Assembly (NCBI GenBank): GCA_034520215.1
Contig: JAXHNR010000001.1
Coordinates: forward strand, 1,106,560 to 1,170,559
Direction of reading: 5' to 3'
Source: Candidatus Krumholzibacteriota bacterium
GTDB lineage: Bacteria > Krumholzibacteriota > Krumholzibacteriia > Krumholzibacteriales > WJIX01
DNA length: 64,000 nucleotides
The notes under the pieces were generated by a model that was not told the origin of the DNA, ran no database searches, and saw only the letters and a list, made by a program, of their open reading frames with translations. Positions 46,422 to 55,491 of this stretch are shown here, one piece after another. The position numbers were made by a program, and so were the translations under genes. Each line of letters starts with the position of its first letter. The first letter of the stretch is position 1.

Positions 46422-46706
46422 TGGAGTTTCCCCTATTTTTAACATTCCTTTGTATATCCGGCTATTGGTATTTCAAAACCCTCTCGGAAGACGAGCGGGC
46501 ATGGATTCTTGATTTCCACAAGGAAATGGGGAAGAGCGAGTCCTAAGAGCGGGAGACGCTATTTCCTCGCAGGGGAAATAGACGGCGTTTTTGACAATAC
46601 CAATAGCCGGATAGAAACTAAATGTCAATTCCACTTATAATTATGGGTAATTACTTGATAGTTATGCCATTACTAAAATATTGCCCTGATTTTTGGAGAA
46701 TGTCCT
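46422..46706. mobile_element. Structured repeat element, subfamily B, copy 2 (MITE-like)
   Basis: 285 bp, nearly identical in arms and outer stem to the element at 8689-8974. Ends: TGGAGTTTCCCC and GGAGAATGTCCT. The 17-bp stem is 46456-46472 with 46596-46612. The second core hairpin (CTATTTCC...GGAAATAG) is identical to copy 1, while the first is changed to ATTTCC/GGAAAT (46512-46517 with 46522-46527) extended by T-G pairs. No clear target-site duplication is seen. Its right end is ~28 bp from the clpC stop, so it separates clpC from bamA. Confidence 0.85.
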
Positions 46707-46734
46707 GTGATCAGTATTTATTACTATTTAAATT

Positions 46735-49185
46735 TCAGGAAAGCACTTTTTTACCGTTCTTAAAGATCAGCTTTTTCTTTTCTGGGTCATCGGATATAAC
46801 AAGCTTTTCACTCTTATTAATTTCACCGCTTAATAATTTTTCACTCAAGGGGTTTTCAAGCAGTCTCTGTATTGCTCTTTTCAAAGGCCTTGCTCCGAGA
46901 GTTGGATCATATCCGTTAGCTAAAATTACTTCTTTCGCTCCTTTAGTAATCTCAAATTTAAAATTCTGAGTTTTGAGTCTTGAATAAAGATCTCTTAACA
47001 GAATGTCAATAATCTTCATCAGATCATCCTTGTTCAACTGACGGAAGACTATAAGTTCATCAAGTCTATTTATAAATTCAGGATTAAAAATCTGCTTTGT
47101 GGCTTCCAGCACTTTTGTTTTCATATGTTCGTAGCCTGATTTTTCTTCATCCTCCATCGATACAAAGCCCATACCCTTCTTACCCTTAATATCCTTTACT
47201 CCGGCATTCGAAGTCATAATAATTACTGTGTTTTTAAAATCAACTCTTCTGCCGAATGAATCTGTAATATTTCCCTCTTCAAATATTTGCAGAAGGATGT
47301 TAAAAACATCCGGGTGAGCCTTTTCAATTTCATCCAGGAGAACCACTGAGTAAGGCCTTCTTCTGACCTTCTCAGTTAACTGTCCGCCTTCTTCATAACC
47401 GACATACCCAGGTGGAGCGCCAACAAGCCGGGAAACTGAAAACTTCTCCATATACTCAGACATATCAATCTGAATAAGGGCGTCCTGGTTTTCGAATAAG
47501 GTAGCCGACAAAGTCCTTGCCAGTTCAGTTTTCCCCACACCCGTGGGGCCAAGAAAGACAAATGAACCTATTGGTCTTTTGGGGTCCCTCAATCCGGCTC
47601 TGTTTCTTCTAACAGCCCTGGCTACTACTTCCAGAGCTTCCTCCTGACCCACTACCCTCTTTCTCAGTTCATCTTCGAGATTGAGAAGTTTTATCGTTTC
47701 TTCCTCCTCTACGTCTGAGACGGGTATTCCGGTAATTTCAGCAATTACAGTCGCTATATCTTTATCAGTAACTATCGAGCTGCTTTCCCTTCTGCTTTCA
47801 CGCCATTTCCTCTGCATATCCTCTAATTCTTTTTTTATTTCCTTTTCAGTATCTCTGAAAGAAGCCGCCTTTTCAAATTCCTGGGCCTGGATTGCCGATT
47901 CTTTCTCTTTTGTTATATTTTCAATCTTTTCCATTATTTCGATCTGTTCTTCAGGCATAGTTGAAATAGAAAGCCTCGCCCTGGAGCCGGCTTCATCAAT
48001 AATATCTATCGCTTTATCCGGCAGGAATCTGCCCTGTACATACCTCTGGGACAGATATACCGCCTGCGCTATAGCTTCCTTTGTAAATTTAGTCCTGTGA
48101 TGGGCTTCATACTTGTCACGCAGTCCCATAATAATATTTATTGTTTCCTCTTCATTGGGAGGATTTATCAGTATCGACTGGAACCTTCTTTCAAGAGCTC
48201 CGTCTTTTTCAATGTATTTTCTGTATTCGTCAAGTGTAGTGGCTCCGATACACTGAATTTCACCTCGCGCTAGAGCCGGTTTGAGCATATTTGAAGCATC
48301 TATAGCTCCTTCCGCCCCGCCTGCACCGACTATTGTATGAATTTCATCTATAAAAATGATTATCTGATCGTTATTGCTTATTTCATTTATTATAGTTTTA
48401 AGCCGTTCCTCAAATTGCCCTCTATATTTAGTCCCGGCCACGACACTTGACAAATCAAGATTTATAATTCTCTTGTCTCTTAAAAGTCCCGGAGTTTCCT
48501 TGTTGACGATCTTCTGTGCTAATCCTTCAAGAATAGCCGTTTTGCCAACACCCGGCTCACCAATCAGTACAGGATTATTTTTCTTCCTCCGGCATAAAAT
48601 CTGAATAATTCTATTGATTTCAATCTCTCTGCCGATTATCGGATCAAGTTTGTTTTCTTTAGCAAGTTTGGTGATATCACGCCCGAACTGATTTAGATTC
48701 GGCGTTTCTCTATGGATTTTGGATTCTTTGTGAGCCCCCATGCCGCCGGAGCTCTGAAGGAGCTTCATTATTTCATTCCTGACCTTTTTTCTGTCCACAC
48801 CCAATTCCAGCAAAACCCTCGCCGCCACTCCTTCACCCTCTCTTATCAATCCCAGTAGAAGATGTTCCGTACCAACGTAATTATGACTTAGCAGCCTCGC
48901 CTCTTCCACGGACAATTCCAGAATTCTCTTAGCTCTTGGTGTCAGAGGTATCTCTCCCAGAGTCAAAGTGCCGCCTGTGGGACGAACTATGTTCTCTATT
49001 GCTTTTTGTACTTGCTCGAGATTAAGGCCTAATTTTTTCAGAACTCTAGCGGCAATCCCCTCTCCCTCACGCACTATTCCCAAAAGGATATGTTCGGTTC
49101 CAATATAATCGTGCTGAAGCCTGTTCGCTTCATCACGGGCGAGATATATAACTTTCCTTACTCTTTCTGTAAATTTGTCATTCAT
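46735..49185 (-). CDS. clpC: ATP-dependent Clp protease ATP-binding subunit ClpC
   Basis: About 816 residues from the preferred ATG at 49185 (MNDKFTERVRKVIYLA, which matches ClpC N-termini); an earlier ATG at 49227 overlaps mcsB. Two Clp_N repeats lie at ~3-145 (GTEHILLGIVREGEGIA and GTEHLLLGLIREGEGVA). AAA-1 has Walker A GEPGVGKTA near 200, a UVR-like segment follows (AQEFEKAASFRDTEKEI), and AAA-2 has GPTGVGKTE near 530. It unfolds substrates for ClpP; clpP is not in the window. With mcsA and mcsB it forms the arginine-phosphorylation-marked degradation module, although no ctsR is present. Confidence 0.95.
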   Translation of the reverse strand: MNDKFTERVRKVIYLARDEANRLQHDYIGTEHILLGIVREGEGIAARVLKKLGLNLEQVQKAIENIVRPTGGTLTLGEIPLTPRAKRILELSVEEARLLSHNYVGTEHLLLGLIREGEGVAARVLLELGVDRKKVRNEIMKLLQSSGGMGAHKESKIHRETPNLNQFGRDITKLAKENKLDPIIGREIEINRIIQILCRRKKNNPVLIGEPGVGKTAILEGLAQKIVNKETPGLLRDKRIINLDLSSVVAGTKYRGQFEERLKTIINEISNNDQIIIFIDEIHTIVGAGGAEGAIDASNMLKPALARGEIQCIGATTLDEYRKYIEKDGALERRFQSILINPPNEEETINIIMGLRDKYEAHHRTKFTKEAIAQAVYLSQRYVQGRFLPDKAIDIIDEAGSRARLSISTMPEEQIEIMEKIENITKEKESAIQAQEFEKAASFRDTEKEIKKELEDMQRKWRESRRESSSIVTDKDIATVIAEITGIPVSDVEEEETIKLLNLEDELRKRVVGQEEALEVVARAVRRNRAGLRDPKRPIGSFVFLGPTGVGKTELARTLSATLFENQDALIQIDMSEYMEKFSVSRLVGAPPGYVGYEEGGQLTEKVRRRPYSVVLLDEIEKAHPDVFNILLQIFEEGNITDSFGRRVDFKNTVIIMTSNAGVKDIKGKKGMGFVSMEDEEKSGYEHMKTKVLEATKQIFNPEFINRLDELIVFRQLNKDDLMKIIDILLRDLYSRLKTQNFKFEITKGAKEVILANGYDPTLGARPLKRAIQRLLENPLSEKLLSGEINKSEKLVISDDPEKKKLIFKNGKKVLS

Positions 49186-49213
49186 AATCTCTGTTTCATC
49201 CTTTCGAGTGTAT

Positions 49214-50281
49214 TCACCTGTTTCCATTCTCCTTTAAAATAGACCTTATTAAATCCGCCCGCGCTATATCCCTTTCATCTGGAGTCATTGCTTTTCCGGA
49301 ATATTGCTGTAGATGAATCGGCTGAATCCTGCTCAGCATCTCATTAAGATTATTCAACTTAACTCCGGAGACAATTCCCATACCAACACCCATGCGAACT
49401 TCCGATATCAACTTCATGGCTTCTTTGGAACTTATAATTCTCGCGTTCTTTAATACTCCAAAAGACCTGCATATTCTATCTTCAAGCAAAGTGTGTGCCT
49501 CTTTCATCAAACTGTCACGAGCCTTTTTTTCAAACTCAATTACTTTCTTTATATGCATCTCCATATTTTCAGCTGTTTCTATCTCAGAGAGGCCCAGGGT
49601 AACGCTGTTGGATATCTGGAAAAAGTTACCTATCACTTCACTCCCTTCCCCATATGTTCCTCTTACTGAAAGTCTCACATGCCTCAAACCGTCAACGACC
49701 TGTCTTATATCATTATTGCTGACCAGTCCCGGAAGGTGAACAAGCGTTGATATACGGAGGCCGGTTCCTACATTTGTGGGACAGGCGGTCAAATAACCGA
49801 ACCTTGCGGAAAAAGCGAAGTTTAGTTTTTTATCAAGCTGATTGTCCAAAGAATTAACCAGTGAAAAAACTTTCTTGACAGATAACCCCGCGTCAGTCGC
49901 GTATAACCTTAAATGATCTTCTTCATTTATCATAACTCCGAGACGTTCATCTTCAGAAACAATGAGACTCCTGTTTTTAAAAAACTTGACCATATTTCGA
50001 GAAATCAATCTTCTTTCAGCCAGTACCATTCTTTCCATATCTGACAGTTCGTCCATGTCAATAACTAACGCATCGCTTAAAAGTTTTGTCTTAAGTACCG
50101 CCTTCTTGATTTTGCTGTCTAATTTCTCCAGCAAACCTTCTTTTGACCAGTGGGGAAAAGCCCAATCCTCGAGATTTCTCGCTAATCTAACACGAGTTGA
50201 AAGAACTATATCATCTTCGAAGCTGCCATTTACAATCCAATCGACAGATTCGCCGGTTAATCTTTCAAAATCTTCTTTCAT
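49214..50281 (-). CDS. mcsB: Protein arginine kinase McsB
   Basis: 355 residues with the guanido-phosphotransferase fold: the nucleotide-binding LSTRVRLARN near residue 27, then the conserved YLTACPTNVGTGLR around 163. The catalytic cysteine is in the TACPTN motif. In Firmicutes McsB phosphorylates arginines, including those of CtsR and misfolded proteins, marking them for ClpCP. Here it lies between mcsA (12 nt before) and clpC. A C-terminal helical region ending in DLIRSILKENGNR completes it. Confidence 0.92.
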   Translation of the reverse strand: MKEDFERLTGESVDWIVNGSFEDDIVLSTRVRLARNLEDWAFPHWSKEGLLEKLDSKIKKAVLKTKLLSDALVIDMDELSDMERMVLAERRLISRNMVKFFKNRSLIVSEDERLGVMINEEDHLRLYATDAGLSVKKVFSLVNSLDNQLDKKLNFAFSARFGYLTACPTNVGTGLRISTLVHLPGLVSNNDIRQVVDGLRHVRLSVRGTYGEGSEVIGNFFQISNSVTLGLSEIETAENMEMHIKKVIEFEKKARDSLMKEAHTLLEDRICRSFGVLKNARIISSKEAMKLISEVRMGVGMGIVSGVKLNNLNEMLSRIQPIHLQQYSGKAMTPDERDIARADLIRSILKENGNR

Positions 50282-50292
50282 CTCTACCCGTC

Positions 50293-50790
50293 TTATGTTG
50301 AATTCTTAAGTCTATTTATTTTATCCCTGATTTGCGCTGCTTTTTCATAATTTTCGATTTCCACGGCACTGTTTAACTCTTCACGCAACTTGATCATTTT
50401 TCTTTCAAGGCTGACCTCTTTCCCAAACCTTGAAGGAATTTTACCCATATGTCTCGTGTCGCCATGTATACTTTTCAAAAGCGGAAATAACTGGTCGGCA
50501 AATGACTTGTAGCATTGCGAACAACCCATCAACCCTTCTTTTTTAAGGAAAGTGTATTTCATCGAGCAATTTGGACAGGTTTTACCGGCTTTCGTTTTTG
50601 AAACAGCATCGTTTGAAAACCCCATAAGCCCTCCCAGAAGGTCCCCTTTTTCTATATTACTCTTCTTAAGATAATCAAAACCCTTTTCTTCAGCACATTT
50701 TCTGCACAAATGAATCTTCTGAACCTTATTCCCCACAACATTCGTAAAATGAATCGTTGCTTGTCTTTTATTGCAGAATTGGCAGAGCAT
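50293..50790 (-). CDS. mcsA: McsA-type zinc and UVR-motif protein
   Basis: 165 residues. Two CXXC zinc-finger pairs (CQFCNKRQ...HLCRKCAEEKG and CPNCSMKY...GCSQCYKSF) and a C-terminal UVR motif (LREELNSAVEIENYEKAAQIRDKINRL). McsA activates the kinase McsB. It is the first gene of mcsA-mcsB-clpC, and is only 3 nt after lolD, so the group may share the lysS-lol message. Confidence 0.92.
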   Translation of the reverse strand: MLCQFCNKRQATIHFTNVVGNKVQKIHLCRKCAEEKGFDYLKKSNIEKGDLLGGLMGFSNDAVSKTKAGKTCPNCSMKYTFLKKEGLMGCSQCYKSFADQLFPLLKSIHGDTRHMGKIPSRFGKEVSLERKMIKLREELNSAVEIENYEKAAQIRDKINRLKNST

Positions 50791-50793
50791 TAA

Positions 50794-51471
50794 TTATTCT
50801 CCTTCGACTAGTACTCCATTCTCGAGCACAAGGCATTTATCAGCCTTATCCACTAGTTCCTTTTTGTGAGTAACTATAATAAAAGTTTGATTCTTGGTCT
50901 TACTGAGTCTGAAAATCATCGAATGCAGTAAATCACTGTTTTTATCATCAAGATTTCCCGAGGGTTCATCCCCGAGAATTATAGCTGGATCATTCATCAA
51001 TCCTCTCGCTACAGCCACCCTCTGCTGTTCACCTCCCGATAACTCCGCCGGACGGTGAGAAAACCTTTTCGAAAGTCCAACTTCAGATAATAACTCCTCC
51101 GCTCTATCTATTAAAAGTTTCTTATCATTTCCGGATATAAGCGCGGGCATAATCACATTTTCTATAGCGCTGAACTCAGGGAGAAGGTGATGGAACTGAA
51201 AGACAAATCCAAAACAGCGGTTGCGCAGCTCATTTATTTCAGAACTTGTTGAATCAGCCGTGCCGTTGCCGCAAACCGTTAAATCGCCGCTGTCGGGAAG
51301 ATCAAGTGTGCCGAGGATATGAAGGAGAGTGCTTTTTCCGGCACCGGAAACTCCATAAATTACTATAACTTCTCCTTCTTCAGCTTTAAAATTTACACCC
51401 TTGAGTACATCTATCCGTTCATTTTTTCCCTCAAAGGATTTAAAAATATCTTTTGCTGTAATAACACTCAT
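50794..51471 (-). CDS. lolD: Lipoprotein-releasing ABC transporter ATPase
   Basis: 225 residues, LolD-type ATPase. Walker A GVSGAGKST near 39, signature LSGGEQQRVAVARG near 143, Walker B AIILGDEPSGNLD near 163, switch His in IIVTHKKE. It powers extraction of lipoproteins from the inner membrane with the LolC/E partner, encoded immediately upstream (75 nt). Confidence 0.93.
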   Translation of the reverse strand: MSVITAKDIFKSFEGKNERIDVLKGVNFKAEEGEVIVIYGVSGAGKSTLLHILGTLDLPDSGDLTVCGNGTADSTSSEINELRNRCFGFVFQFHHLLPEFSAIENVIMPALISGNDKKLLIDRAEELLSEVGLSKRFSHRPAELSGGEQQRVAVARGLMNDPAIILGDEPSGNLDDKNSDLLHSMIFRLSKTKNQTFIIVTHKKELVDKADKCLVLENGVLVEGE

Positions 51472-51546
51472 ATTTACCCCATACTAAATATAATTAATCA
51501 AAATAATAGACGCAAGATGGCAGTGTATAATTCAGGCATCTCCTTA

Positions 51547-52803
51547 CTATTCATACTGAATAGCATCAAGTGGAAGAACGTGACATGCTTCCCAACTTGG
51601 ATAGACAGTAGCTATAATGGAAATTACGAGAGAAGCGACACTTATCATAAAAATATCAAGCCCTTTCACTACAACAGGCAGAGTGTTTATAAAATAAACA
51701 TCCGGAGGCAGATCAAGTTGAATCTGTTTTAATATGACAGTTGCGGTCAAGCCTCCTATTACTCCCAGAAAAGTACCTATAAAACCAATGATAGTACCTT
51801 CGATCATAAAAATTGACATTATTCCTCCCGAAGACGCACCCATAGAACGGAGAATCCCGATCTCAGCTCTCTTTTCCATTATCACCATAGTCAGCATACC
51901 GACAAGATTAAAAGCGGCAACTAGAATAATTAAGCCGAGAAGCAAAAACATCAGTATCTTTTCTACTTTGATATAGCTGAATAGATTTCTGTTCATATTT
52001 ATCCAATTGTTTGTACCGTATTCAAATGAGTGCAGTAAATCCTGGATTTTTGAGTCAACCTTGTCAGCCCGGTATATATCGCGGAGTTTTATACCGAACC
52101 CCCTTGTAGAAGCCTCAAAGTCAAAAAAGTCTTTCGCTTCTTTTATACTAATATAGGCAAACCGCGAATCAAATTCGTATACACCTGTTTTGAAAAAGGA
52201 AATAACTCTAAATTCTCTAGTACTGGGTTTCATCACACCCGCCTGAAGCTGAGTTGGGGCGCTTACCAGGCTGACTTTTTCACCAATTGAAATCCTTAAT
52301 GACTTCGCGAGTTCTTCTCCCAACACAATCCCGGGAACCTGTGTTTGATCCTCAAACCATTTCACATCAAATGATTTGACTTCTGGGTTGAAAGAATCAA
52401 TCACAGCGGAAACATTACGTTCTCTCTCAAGATCCACACCCTTAACAATTACTCCCTTGATGTTTGCTTTCACACCCGGAATAAGTTCATAGTAAATGAG
52501 TGATTCGCTCCTTACAAAGGGCGATGTATCTATAACTTCGGGCAGTTTTTCAACTTCCACCGCGACAGAGTCGATCTTGGTCCAGGCACTTTTCGTCCTT
52601 GTAAAAACGAGGGCGTGTGTGTTGAACTCAACGATACGGTTTCTCAGTTCCTCCTCGAATCCGTTCATAAGAGAAAGAACTATTATCAGAGTAGCAACAC
52701 CTACAAATGTGCCGCCCACAGCGATTATAGTAACTCTTGAAACAAAACCGCTGCGCCGTTTTGTTCTCAGGTGTCTCATTGCTATATACAGTGAATAGTG
52801 CAT
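51547..52803 (-). CDS. Lipoprotein-releasing ABC transporter permease (LolC/LolE type)
   Basis: 418 residues. The MacB-like architecture: one N-terminal helix (ITIIAVGGTFVGVATLIIVLSL, after the cytoplasmic IAMRHLRTKRRSGF), a large periplasmic domain (~45-270) and three C-terminal helices, with EIGILRSMGASSGG near 325 forming the ATPase-coupling loop. One permease gene is present, so it may serve as a LolC/E hybrid (LolF-like). Followed by lolD. Confidence 0.9.
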   Translation of the reverse strand: MHYSLYIAMRHLRTKRRSGFVSRVTIIAVGGTFVGVATLIIVLSLMNGFEEELRNRIVEFNTHALVFTRTKSAWTKIDSVAVEVEKLPEVIDTSPFVRSESLIYYELIPGVKANIKGVIVKGVDLERERNVSAVIDSFNPEVKSFDVKWFEDQTQVPGIVLGEELAKSLRISIGEKVSLVSAPTQLQAGVMKPSTREFRVISFFKTGVYEFDSRFAYISIKEAKDFFDFEASTRGFGIKLRDIYRADKVDSKIQDLLHSFEYGTNNWINMNRNLFSYIKVEKILMFLLLGLIILVAAFNLVGMLTMVIMEKRAEIGILRSMGASSGGIMSIFMIEGTIIGFIGTFLGVIGGLTATVILKQIQLDLPPDVYFINTLPVVVKGLDIFMISVASLVISIIATVYPSWEACHVLPLDAIQYE

Positions 52804-52816
52804 ATTTCCACCTGTC

Positions 52817-54301
52817 TTAATCTCTGCCCTCTTCGGGCCTCATTTGGGGAAAAAGAATCACGTCTCGAATAGAATGTGAATTCGTAAGGAGCATAACAAG
52901 CCGATCTATTCCAACCCCTAATCCGCCTGTAGGAGGCAGTCCATGCTCAAGAGCCAAAATATAATCCTCATCGAGAGGATAGGATTCTCCGCCGCTCTCA
53001 TCGCGCTCGGTCATCTGATCTTCGAACCGGCGGCGCTGATCAATCGGGTCGTTCAATTCACTGAAGGCGTTGGCAATTTCAAATCCCGCAATATATGGTT
53101 CGAACCTTTCTACAAGCCCTTCTCGTTCCCTGTGCTTCTTTGCCAATGGAGAAATCTCAATGGGATGGTCCATAATAAAAACAGGCTGGATAAGTTTAGG
53201 TTCTACCAGTTCAGAAAAAAGAAGATCTAAAATTTCTCCCCTGGACAATCCTTTGTCCACAGCGAGCTTATTATCCAGAGCGGTCTTCACAAGCCCCTCT
53301 TTGCTTGTATCAGTAAGATCTTTACCCGTCATTTCCTCGAGTACTCCAAAAAATGTCTTCTTTTCCCAGGGTGGAGTAAGATCTATTTCGTGTTCCCCGT
53401 AAGATATTTTATTATAACCATATAGGGCATCGCAAATAAAAACAAACATATCCTCTAAGAATTTCATTATATCATTATAATCCCAGTAAGCGGCATAACA
53501 CTCCATCATTGTGAATTCGGGATTATGAGATCTGTCCATTCCCTCATTCCTGAAATCCCTTGAAAATTCGAAGACCCTTTCCATCCCTCCAACAACAAGC
53601 CTCTTTAAGTAGAGCTCATCTGCAATTCTAAGATAGAGATCCATATCAAGAGAATTATGGTGAGTTTTGAACGGTCTGGCTGAAGCGCCTCCATATATGG
53701 GCTGAAGTATTGGAGTATCCACTTCCAGAAAGTCATATTTCTTCAAATACTCTCTCATGGAATCTATAATCTTTGATCTCTTGATGAAAATATCCATTAC
53801 ATCTTCATTTACTATCAGATCCAGATACCTTCTTCTGTACCTCAGTTCTTTATTCTGAAGACCATGGTACTTTTCCGGAAGGGGAAGCAGCGACTTGCTG
53901 AGTAATTCAATCTCTTTTACTCTTATTGTAAGTTCTCCGGTGCGCGTTTTAAATAACACTCCATTTATGCCTATGATATCCCCAACGTCAAGCAGTTTGA
54001 AAAGTTCAAAATCACTTTCCTTAACCTTTTCATCTTTGATATAAAATTGGATTTTTCCACTATAATCCTTAATATCTCCAAAAGAAGTATGGCCGTGCCC
54101 CCTTAAGGCCATGATCCTTCCGCAAACTGATACCTCATCTTCTCCTATTAATTCCTTCCGGTCTTTCTGTAATTGTTCTATTAAGTGTGATCTTTCAAAG
54201 GTGTATGGATATGGTACTACACCCATCTTTCTGATCTTTTCCAGTTTAAGGATTCTCTGTTCTCTCTCTTGTATTCCGTCCTTTTTAATCTTTTTCCCCA
54301 C
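52817..54301 (-). CDS. lysS: Lysyl-tRNA synthetase, class II
   Basis: 494 residues. An N-terminal OB-fold (anticodon-binding, ~60-150, VCGRIMALRGHGHTSFGDIKD) precedes the class II core: motif 2 EFSRDFRNEGMDRSHNPEFTMMECYAAYWD near 250 and motif 3 GLGVGIDRLVMLLTNS near 470. The very basic N-terminal helix (GKKIKKDG) is normal. Followed by the lol genes, preceded by prfB with a single intervening base. Confidence 0.96.
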   Translation of the reverse strand: MGKKIKKDGIQEREQRILKLEKIRKMGVVPYPYTFERSHLIEQLQKDRKELIGEDEVSVCGRIMALRGHGHTSFGDIKDYSGKIQFYIKDEKVKESDFELFKLLDVGDIIGINGVLFKTRTGELTIRVKEIELLSKSLLPLPEKYHGLQNKELRYRRRYLDLIVNEDVMDIFIKRSKIIDSMREYLKKYDFLEVDTPILQPIYGGASARPFKTHHNSLDMDLYLRIADELYLKRLVVGGMERVFEFSRDFRNEGMDRSHNPEFTMMECYAAYWDYNDIMKFLEDMFVFICDALYGYNKISYGEHEIDLTPPWEKKTFFGVLEEMTGKDLTDTSKEGLVKTALDNKLAVDKGLSRGEILDLLFSELVEPKLIQPVFIMDHPIEISPLAKKHREREGLVERFEPYIAGFEIANAFSELNDPIDQRRRFEDQMTERDESGGESYPLDEDYILALEHGLPPTGGLGVGIDRLVMLLTNSHSIRDVILFPQMRPEEGRD

Positions 54302-54302
54302 T

Positions 54303-55419
54303 TTATTCTTTCCTTTCCTTCCACCTTAGATAAGCGTCTATAAACTCTTCAATTTTCCCGTCCATTACCGCCATAACATTGCCGGTCTGAAGATCCGTTC
54401 TGTGATCCTTGACTAAAGTATACGGATGGAACACATAACTTCGGATCTGGTGCCCCCAGGATATATCCTGCTTCTCTCCAGCCAGTTTGGCCTTCTCCTT
54501 TTCCTCCTCTTCAAGCAGTTTGGCGTATATCCTCGATCTCAACACCTTCATTGCCATCTCCCTGTTTCTGTGCTGAGAACGTTCGTTCTGGCACTGAACT
54601 ACTATCCCCGTCGGGTGGTGAGTTATTCTAATCGCCGAAGATGTCTTGTTAACATGCTGTCCTCCGGCACCACTGGCACGGTATGTATCTATCCTTATAT
54701 CATCCGGTTTTATATCAATTTCAATCTCTTCATCGATCTCAGGCCAGACCATAACTGAAGCAAATGAAGTATGTCTTCTGTGGCCCGCGTCAAAAGGTGA
54801 TATCCTGACCAGTCTGTGTATACCGCTTTCAGCACTCAGTTTACCATAGGCAAAATCTCCTTTTACCTCCAGAGTCACATTCTTTATTCCCGCTTCATCG
54901 CCCGGCTGCATATCAAGAAACCTGTAAGTGAAATCATTATTCTCAAGATACTTAGTATACAATCTGAGCAGCATCTCGGTCCAATCCTGCGACTCGGTTC
55001 CCCCCGCCCCTGGATGGATGTTAATCAAAGCGTTATCATTATCATGTTCGCCGGAGAGAAGAATACGCAACTCGAACTTATCAACCTCACTGTTGAGCCT
55101 TTCGAGTTCCGGCGCTATTTCGGCTAATATTGACTCATCTTCTTCATTATTACTCAGGGCTACAAGCTCCTTTACAGAATTTATACGGTTGTTGATATCA
55201 CTGTATGGTTCAATGACAGATTTTTTTTCTTTAAGCTCTTTTACAAGCTTTTCAGCTTGTACCCTGTTATCCCAGAAACCCGGATCCGACATCTTCTTTT
55301 CTATCTCGAAGATCCTCTTGCTTAAAAACTCAAGGTCAAAGATACCCCCGCACTTTATCGATTCTCTCTATTATTTTTTCCATATTTTCATTTATTTCAT
55401 TTATACTGATCGAACTCAT
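54303..55419 (-). CDS. prfB: Peptide chain release factor 2, translated through a programmed +1 frameshift
   Basis: About 371 residues in two frames. ORF1 starts at ATG 55419 (GGAGGTAATAG before it) and reaches a TGA codon at 55338-55336 after 27 codons; shifting forward by one base at CTTTGAC continues directly into the long frame and gives LEFLSKRIF...MSDPGFWD, aligning with the family N-terminus. The site is preceded by GGGGGTAT, the Shine-Dalgarno-like stimulator. Downstream: GAGGTESQDW and the peptidyl-tRNA hydrolysis motif GAGGQHVNKT (GGQ). RF2 recognises UGA and UAA, so low RF2 increases shifting and thus its own production. Starting at MSDP (55292) truncates it. Confidence 0.93.
55335..55349 (-). 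promoter_or_regulatory. prfB programmed frameshift site
   Basis: Minus strand reads GGGGGTATCTTTGAC: a Shine-Dalgarno-like GGGGG, spacer TAT, slippery CTT followed by in-frame UGA and C, as in the classical RF2 autoregulatory element. Confidence 0.92.
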
Positions 55420-55491
55420 CTATTACCTCCACAGTTTATCCGATTGATTCACCGCCTGTATTTTCCACGACTTATGTCAGGAAAATTATAA

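Noticed and set aside
55292-55294. prfB start at MSDP
   Set aside because: The upstream frame with Shine-Dalgarno and CTTTGAC site shows this is only the reading frame after the frameshift.
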